A stretch of DNA of 61,642 bases, taken from assembly GCF_000383875.1 (NCBI RefSeq), contig NZ_KB912902.1:1-61642 (forward strand). Direction: 5' to 3'. This document shows, in pieces, positions 56,232-61,642 of this stretch; the stretch's first letter is position 1; each line of letters starts with the position of its first letter. The notes beneath the pieces were generated by a model. It made no database searches. It was not told where the DNA came from and saw only the letters and a program-made list of their open reading frames with translations. The DNA is from Caldibacillus debilis DSM 16016 (GTDB taxonomy: Bacteria > Bacillota > Bacilli > Bacillales > Caldibacillaceae). The position numbers were made by a program, and so were the translations under genes.

Positions 56232-57419
56232 ATGGGTGCGTTGATGAAATCGGTCTTGCTCGCCTTTCTCGCAATCGTCCTGGCCTTGGGCCTGATCCTG
56301 TTCCCGGAGGAAGCTTTCCAGGCGTCGCTGAAAGGGCTCGATACCTGGTGGCGGGTGGTGTTTCCGTCCCTGCTTCCCTTTTTTATCATCTCCGAATTGC
56401 TGATCGGTTTCGGGGTCGTCCATTTTCTCGGGATTCTGCTGGAGCCGTTGATGCGGCCCCTGTTTCGGGTTCCCGGGATCGGAGGCTTCGTGTGGGCGAT
56501 GGGGATGGCTTCGGGGAATCCCGCGGGGCCGAAGCTGGCCGCCCGCATGCGGGAGGAAAGGGCCATTTCACGCATGGAGGCGGAAAGGCTCGCCGCCTTT
56601 ACCAGTTCGGCGAACCCGCTTTTTATTTTCGGGGCGGTTGCCGTCGGTTTTTTTCACAATCCCCGCCTGGGCGTGCTGCTCGCCGCCGCCCATTACGGAG
56701 CGAATATTGCCGTCGGCCTGATTATGAGGTACTACGGGACGTGGGAAAAGGGGGAAAAAAAGGGCCGCCCCCTCACCGCCAAAAATCCGTTCCGGTTCCT
56801 TCATGAGAAAAGGATCGAGGACGGAAGGCCCCTCGGCCGGCTCTTGGGGGATGCGGTCGTTCAATCGGTGCAATCCTTGCTGATGATCGGCGGTTTCATC
56901 ATCTTTTTTTCCGTAATCAACCGGCTTTTGACCGTCACCCATATCAGCGGCTGGGCGGCGAAAATCGCGGGAACTGTCTTCCCTCTCCTTTCCTTGGATG
57001 AGGATCTGTCCGAACCGTTTATTTCCGGGCTGTTCGAGATGACGATCGGCATTCAGGGAATCAGCGAAAAAGCGGCTCCGCTGCTGGACCAGGCCGTCGT
57101 AGCCAGCTTCCTTTTGGCCTTCGGCGGATTCAGCATCCAAGCCCAGGTTTCCAGCATCCTGGCCCGGTCGGACATCCGCTTTCTTCCCTTTTTCTGCGCC
57201 CGCCTTTTGCAAGGGATTCTCGCCTCATGGCTTACCGTCCTCCTTTGGAGGCCGGTGTACGAAGAAGCATCGGCCATCCCGGCCGTCGCCCGTCCCTTCG
57301 CCGAAGAGCAGGCAAGATGGGGGCATTTCCTTTCCGAAATCGGCCCGCCGGTCACGATCATCGCCCTGTCGGTCTACACCTTCGTCTTTCTGAAGCGATC
57401 GGTCCGGACAAACGATTGA
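56232..57419 (+). CDS. ylbJ: sporulation integral membrane protein YlbJ
   Basis: The 395-aa protein has about eight hydrophobic segments and belongs to the nucleoside-recognition/gate-domain family (GIGGFVWAMGMASGNPAGPK, GLFEMTIGIQGISE). In B. subtilis YlbJ is made under sigma-E and affects spore coat or cortex. The ATG at 56232 has GGAGGG seven bases upstream; the longer frame before it is not coding. Confidence 0.9.
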   Translation: MGALMKSVLLAFLAIVLALGLILFPEEAFQASLKGLDTWWRVVFPSLLPFFIISELLIGFGVVHFLGILLEPLMRPLFRVPGIGGFVWAMGMASGNPAGPKLAARMREERAISRMEAERLAAFTSSANPLFIFGAVAVGFFHNPRLGVLLAAAHYGANIAVGLIMRYYGTWEKGEKKGRPLTAKNPFRFLHEKRIEDGRPLGRLLGDAVVQSVQSLLMIGGFIIFFSVINRLLTVTHISGWAAKIAGTVFPLLSLDEDLSEPFISGLFEMTIGIQGISEKAAPLLDQAVVASFLLAFGGFSIQAQVSSILARSDIRFLPFFCARLLQGILASWLTVLLWRPVYEEASAIPAVARPFAEEQARWGHFLSEIGPPVTIIALSVYTFVFLKRSVRTND

Positions 57420-57441
57420 CGCAAAACTGCGGGTTTGCCAA

Positions 57442-58489
<1,048 letters not shown>

Positions 58490-58722
58490 GGGTCCACCTC
58501 TTCACGTTATGCACATTTAGTTTACAAGTTTTGCTATTTTCATGCAAGGGCCATCATTTTTTGTCATCCGCCATGTATAGTCCGAAAGAAATTGGCCATA
58601 ATGGAAAATGACAACATCCTTTGCGGATGTTGTTGCCAACCGCGGAGAAGACTTAACGATCCCCATAAGTTCTTCCTCCGGTTTCTCCTCTCCCTTTGCC
58701 TTCGGGCTCATCGGCCTGAAGG
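58490..58722 (-). ncRNA. candidate structured leader of rsmD (ylbH leader?)
   Basis: The minus-strand region before rsmD has a perfect 9-bp hairpin (ACAACATCC and GGATGTTGT, 58611-58633, loop GCAAA) and further stems. A conserved RNA called the ylbH leader is described upstream of this gene in Bacillus; I cannot confirm the match from memory. The frame MSPKAKGEEKPEEELMG within it is probably not coding. Confidence 0.45.
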
Positions 58723-58723
58723 G

Positions 58724-58755
58724 ACCCTGCAGCGAAATGCAGGGTTTATTTTTTT
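58724..58755 (+). terminator. plus-strand terminator without an assigned gene
   Basis: ACCCTGC (58724-58730) pairs with GCAGGGT (58739-58745) and is followed by TTATTTTTTT. It faces right, toward the ylbG terminator, and the two share the palindromic TTTTTTTGATCAAAAAAA tract. No plus-strand gene precedes it. Confidence 0.7.
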
Positions 58756-58757
58756 GA

Positions 58758-58787
58758 TCAAAAAAAGAGGGAATGGCCTTCCCTCTT
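58758..58787 (-). terminator. terminator of ylbG
   Basis: On the minus strand AGAGGGAA pairs with TTCCCTCT around GGCCA, followed by seven T. The first arm overlaps the ylbG stop codon. Confidence 0.85.
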
Positions 58788-59064
58788 ACGATTCCAATTT
58801 ATAATCGTATTCCTTCGCCTTGTCTGGCTTCGAATTTTCAAATTCCGTCCGCAAAAAGGGCTTGAAGGACAATTCCACCTTTTTCACGAAGGGAAGAGAC
58901 TGGATTTTGCGCATCGTCTCTTCCGCCCGGTCCGCATCACAGTACAAGACCACGTATTTGAGCCTCTTGGAGACATAATGGATATTGCCGAATTTTCGCA
59001 ACATCCTCGCGTTTTTCGTGGACTGCACCCAAACGATGATTCCTTGTCTTTGTCCAAACAGCAT
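58786..59064 (-). CDS. ylbG: YlbG family protein (DUF2129)
   Basis: The 92-aa protein has the family core [34 protein letters not shown] and [20 protein letters not shown], ending in [11 protein letters not shown]. Its role is not known; it is encoded beside ylbF in Bacilli. ATG at 59064 is preferred because GGGG is too close to the ATG at 59070. It follows ylbF by 25 bp. Confidence 0.9.
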   Translation of the reverse strand: MLFGQRQGIIVWVQSTKNARMLRKFGNIHYVSKRLKYVVLYCDADRAEETMRKIQSLPFVKKVELSFKPFLRTEFENSKPDKAKEYDYKLES

Positions 59065-59089
59065 AGGCATTACCCCAAACGCTATAGAA

Positions 59090-59536
59090 TTATACAGCCC
59101 GGGAACAGCCGCAGCTTCCCCCGATGGAGCAGCCGGTTTTTCCGGCCGTTTCAAAAAAGGGGTTCCCCGTGGAAACCTTCACATTTTCGCTGACGGCCCT
59201 CCCGATCATCACCGAGATTTGGTCCAGCAGATCCTGCAGTTCGTTTTCCGCCCTTTTAAACCGGGCGACATTTTCGTCCAGGTCCATCTCCCTTTTCGCC
59301 TGGCGAAGTTCCGCCATGACCTGTTTATAATCGGGATGGTACCTGCCGAAACGCTGCACCTCTTCGTACCGTTCCTTCATCCTGGCAAAGCGCCGGATGC
59401 GGGACTGGGTATTCGGATCGGTTTTCATTCTATAGTAACACTCGCGGTATTTGTCGGCCAGTTCGCTGTCTAGGATCATTCGCGCCAACTGCTCTGCGGC
59501 ATCGAGAATCTCCACTTTTTCGATCGTGGCTATCAA
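59090..59536 (-). CDS. ylbF: RicF/YlbF, Y-complex subunit
   Basis: YlbF (RicF) joins YmcA and YaaT in the Y complex, which carries Fe-S clusters and promotes RNase Y-dependent mRNA maturation, and so affects competence, sporulation and biofilm. The 148-aa helical protein ends in [14 protein letters not shown] with four cysteines for cluster binding. The start is TTG at 59536, with GGAGGTGG five bases upstream. It is transcribed with ylbG. Confidence 0.93.
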   Translation of the reverse strand: MIATIEKVEILDAAEQLARMILDSELADKYRECYYRMKTDPNTQSRIRRFARMKERYEEVQRFGRYHPDYKQVMAELRQAKREMDLDENVARFKRAENELQDLLDQISVMIGRAVSENVKVSTGNPFFETAGKTGCSIGGSCGCSRAV

Positions 59537-59556
59537 AAAACCCACCTCCAATTTTT

Positions 59557-59565
59557 ATCATACCA
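59557..59565 (-). promoter_or_regulatory. extended -10 promoter of ylbF
   Basis: The minus strand reads TGGTATGAT, a TGN-extended -10 box, 21 bp before the ylbF start. No good -35 lies 16-18 bp upstream, which fits extended -10 promoters. Confidence 0.5.
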
Positions 59566-59569
59566 CATT

Positions 59570-60141
59570 TCTTGAATATGTAGAACGAATGCGCCTGCTG
59601 TCCCGGGGCAGCCGCCAGAAGCGACGGCGGGCAATTGTTCGGAGACGGCCGCTTTTTCCGGGATGGCGGTTCTGTCATGCCGGGCAAAATTTCCCCTTCG
59701 GACAAAAAATTAGGATGGTGGGCCCACCGTTGAAAATGCCGGACAGCCCCTCGGGCGCCGGATGATGTTCTTCAAATTGCGGACGGGCCGATCGGGGTTT
59801 GTCCCTTTGCCAAACAAGGGAAGCTTTGGCTTGGCTTTCGAACAACCAAATCTTAAAGGAAAGGCCGGATCTTGCCGGGATGCCGGACCTTCCGGCCCCG
59901 GGCCCGTCGGAAAACCTGGCGGAGGCGCGGGCCCGAAGGATGGCGGAATGGCCGCCGGGAAAAGGGAGGCCGGACTCGTCCGCCCTTTCTGGATAATTCC
60001 CTCCAAAATCTTGCGGCGGCGATAGGCGGCCTCCGATCCCTTTTTCGGGGACGCCATTTTCCAATAAGGATAAGAACCGCAGCCGTCCCTGTTCCCGCCT
60101 TTTTTCGGGAGGCCCCCTCCGCCCGCTCTTCGGCCCCGGCA
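59570..60141. other. GC-rich stretch with no gene seen
   Basis: About 570 bases between ylbF and a small lipoprotein gene. Open frames on both strands (up to 155 codons) have low-complexity Arg/Pro/Gly composition and no ribosome site. I see no tRNA, no repeat array and no clear terminator. Confidence 0.5.
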
Positions 60142-60300
60142 TTATTCGGCTTCATGGAAGGTGTGAGCCGGCTTGGCGGGCTGGTTTTCCATCTGAATCG
60201 GGTCGATTTCCATCCGGTTGTTCCTTTCCGATTCCGGTTCGGGGGACTTTCCCGCGCAGGCGGAAAGCAAAAGGAGAACGATCAGCAGCATCTGTTTCAT
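60142..60300 (-). CDS. small lipoprotein, 52 aa
   Basis: A short frame, MKQMLLIVLLLLSACAGKSP to the end PAHTFHEAE. It has a basic start, a hydrophobic core and the lipobox LSAC, so it should be a lipid-anchored 38-residue mature peptide that is hydrophilic and Glu/Pro-rich. The ribosome site AAAGGAG is ideal, with seven bases to the ATG. It lies alone between ylbE (terminator upstream) and ylbF. I do not recognise a family. Confidence 0.7.
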   Translation of the reverse strand: MKQMLLIVLLLLSACAGKSPEPESERNNRMEIDPIQMENQPAKPAHTFHEAE

Positions 60301-60407
60301 GGAACCGCTCCTTTCGGAAAAACGACCTTTCTTTCCTTATTGTTCCCGCCGGATCCCTGAAATACACGAAGGAGCGGCCGTTTCCCGGGAATTTGGCCCG
60401 GAAGGCC

Positions 60408-60436
60408 AAAAAAAATTCCCCCTTTATCGGGGAAAT
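60408..60436 (-). terminator. terminator of ylbE
   Basis: On the minus strand ATTTCCCC pairs with GGGGGAAT around GATAAA, followed by eight T. It lies about 50 bp after the ylbE stop. Confidence 0.88.
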
Positions 60437-60488
60437 GAAGCCCGTTCCGCCGGTTTCCGGCCCTTTTCCTGCGCGGCTAAAAAACCGA

Positions 60489-60746
60489 TCAGCGCGGTTC
60501 CTGCCCTTTTCCGCCGGCGTCCGTCGGCCAAAAAAGGGCGAACATCATTTGCGCCATTTGCAGGCCGTTGGAAAATTGAAAGATTTTTTCCGGCCAGGAC
60601 ATCCGGGAAAAACGGCCGGCTTCCCTTTTGAAATTTTCAAATTCCAGCGGATCCCGGGAGAGGCGGCGGTACCAGGACGGATTCCGGCGGATGAAGAGAT
60701 GGAGCCGCTCATCGGAACGGATGATGGACATCAAGGTTTGCCTCAT
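60489..60746 (-). CDS. ylbE: YlbE-like protein
   Basis: The 85-aa protein (MRQTLMSIIRSDERLHLFIR, then NPSWYRRLSRDPLEFENFK) matches the YlbE-like family in length, position and the RxNPxWYRxLSR motif. No function is known. The ATG at 60746 follows GGAGGC. It lies 20 bp behind ylbD. Confidence 0.88.
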   Translation of the reverse strand: MRQTLMSIIRSDERLHLFIRRNPSWYRRLSRDPLEFENFKREAGRFSRMSWPEKIFQFSNGLQMAQMMFALFWPTDAGGKGQEPR

Positions 60747-60766
60747 AAAGGATTGCCTCCGGCGTC

Positions 60767-61138
60767 TCAATCTTTGCGGAAGGAGAAGGGACGGTTTTTC
60801 CCTTCCCCTTGCCCGGGCTGGCCTTCAGATTGCAGAAAGCCTTGGATCAATTCCAGCGTTTCGCTGACCTTTCCGATGTAGCCCTGGATTTGATCAACGT
60901 CCATTTTCTTCAGTTTTTCCAAATAAGGCTGGAGGAAATCCAGCTTTAATTCCTTTCCCCCTTTTTGATTGTAATCCGCATTCTGCCAGAAATCATCGTC
61001 TTCCCCCAAAATGGTCCAATCTTCATAGACTTTTTGCCAAGTCGTTTTTCCGCTCCGCACCTGCTCGATCAAATGGGGGTGATCTTTCACAAACTGTTTG
61101 AACCGCTTCACGGACGGGTGCAATTTTTTCTCGGCCAA
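60767..61138 (-). CDS. ylbD: YlbD family (putative spore coat) protein
   Basis: The 123-aa protein (LHPSVKRFKQFVKDHPHLI, WQKVYEDWTILGEDDDFW) belongs to the YlbD coat-protein-like family. The role is unclear. TTG at 61138 with AGGTGA seven bases upstream is the start. It shares a unit with ylbE. Confidence 0.88.
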   Translation of the reverse strand: MAEKKLHPSVKRFKQFVKDHPHLIEQVRSGKTTWQKVYEDWTILGEDDDFWQNADYNQKGGKELKLDFLQPYLEKLKKMDVDQIQGYIGKVSETLELIQGFLQSEGQPGQGEGKNRPFSFRKD

Positions 61139-61215
61139 CTCTTCTTCACCTCGAAAGTTTTTTCACCCCTACATTATGTCGGCGCGGAGAAAAAGGAAAC
61201 CCGGGGTAGCGGCTC

Positions 61216-61641
61216 CTACTCCCAAGTTCGTCGGATAAAATTTTCCGTATAATATTTTTGGTAGACGCCGACCCCGAGATGGGTAAACTCCTCATCCAGC
61301 ATCGTCTCCCTGTGGCTTTTGCTGTTGAGCCATCCGGCCACGACGGCGATGCTGTCGCTGTATTGGTAGGCGATGTTTTCGCCGGCTTTTTCATAGTAAA
61401 CCCCGTTGGCCTTCAACCGGTCGGCCAGCGTTCCGTACCCTTTCGATTCATGGGAAAAGGTTTCCGTTTCGAACATGTCTTTGCTGTGATTGAGGGCCAC
61501 CTCCGCGACCTTGTCGTCCCAGGCTAAAGGAGACAGCTGGTGGGATGAACGGATCAGATTGGTCAAATCGAAAATCTGCCGCTCCGTCCCCTTTTCCGCC
61601 TTCAGCCTATCCTCTTCGGAGAGTTCTTCCGGTTCCACCAG
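61216..61641 (-). CDS. ylbC: CAP-domain protein YlbC, partial
   Basis: The 141 visible residues contain a CAP/SCP domain: IFDLTNLIRSSHQLSPLAWD, VALNHSKDMFETETFSHES, AGENIAYQY and HRETMLDEEFTHLGVGVY, with conserved His and Glu residues. YlbC of B. subtilis is a longer protein with an N-terminal domain, so the 5' part lies beyond the window; the frame is open to the edge. It precedes ylbD as in B. subtilis. Confidence 0.88.
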   Translation of the reverse strand: MVEPEELSEEDRLKAEKGTERQIFDLTNLIRSSHQLSPLAWDDKVAEVALNHSKDMFETETFSHESKGYGTLADRLKANGVYYEKAGENIAYQYSDSIAVVAGWLNSKSHRETMLDEEFTHLGVGVYQKYYTENFIRRTWE

Positions 61642-61642
61642 T

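Noticed and set aside
58517-58711. 64-codon minus frame in the rsmD leader
   Set aside because: Lies in a region with strong hairpins, has no domain, and has no good ribosome site.

Overview
The window looks like chromosomal DNA of a spore-forming Bacillaceae species (Bacillota). It carries spoIIGA-sigE-sigG, spoVD/spoVE, gerR, ylbJ and a bacillithiol gene (bshC), and the gene order follows the Bacillus subtilis ylb-dcw-ylm-ileS-lspA-pyrR block. The core DNA is fairly GC-rich and uses TTG/GTG starts freely, which suits a Geobacillus/Caldibacillus-like thermophile; the species is an inference.

Layout in window coordinates, with most genes on the minus strand. (1) 1-3960 is an AT-rich accessory patch. 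It holds the right end of an IS256-like element, a small gene cut by that insertion, and a divergent 1083-aa RecQ-like helicase. (2) 4071-6144 holds pyrR, rluD and lspA. (3) 6228-15280 is a carbohydrate locus not found at this place in B. subtilis. It has a ROK repressor, an RbsABC-type importer, two Gfo/Idh/MocA dehydrogenases and two TIM-barrel isomerase/epimerase-like proteins. A group II intron remnant sits at its ileS-proximal edge. (4) 15585-22055 holds ileS with a T-box leader, then divIVA, ylmH, ylmG, sepF, ylmE and ylmC. (5) 22483-25297 holds sigG, sigE and spoIIGA with sporulation promoters. (6) 25363-44127 is the division and cell-wall (dcw) cluster, mraZ to ftsZ, with MraZ boxes upstream of mraZ and an attenuator-like hairpin in front of spoVD. 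(7) 44330-61642 is the ylb block: bshC, a DUF3397 gene, panE, a three-gene biotin-dependent carboxylase, ylbP, gerR, rpmF, ylbN, tmcAL, sepM, ylbK, ylbJ, coaD, rsmD, ylbG, ylbF, a tiny lipoprotein gene, ylbE, ylbD and the end of a CAP-domain gene.

The dcw genes make lipid II and build the divisome. The ylm genes place the septum, and the spo genes reuse the same hardware for the asymmetric septum, engulfment and cortex. Compared with the B. subtilis order, ylmD, murB, ylyA and the pyr genes after pyrR are missing from their usual places. The least ordinary parts are the helicase patch, the carbohydrate locus with its intron scar (possibly an anhydrosugar or 3-keto-glycoside pathway), the mutually exclusive hairpins at the spoVD start, and a plus-strand terminator with no gene between rsmD and ylbG.
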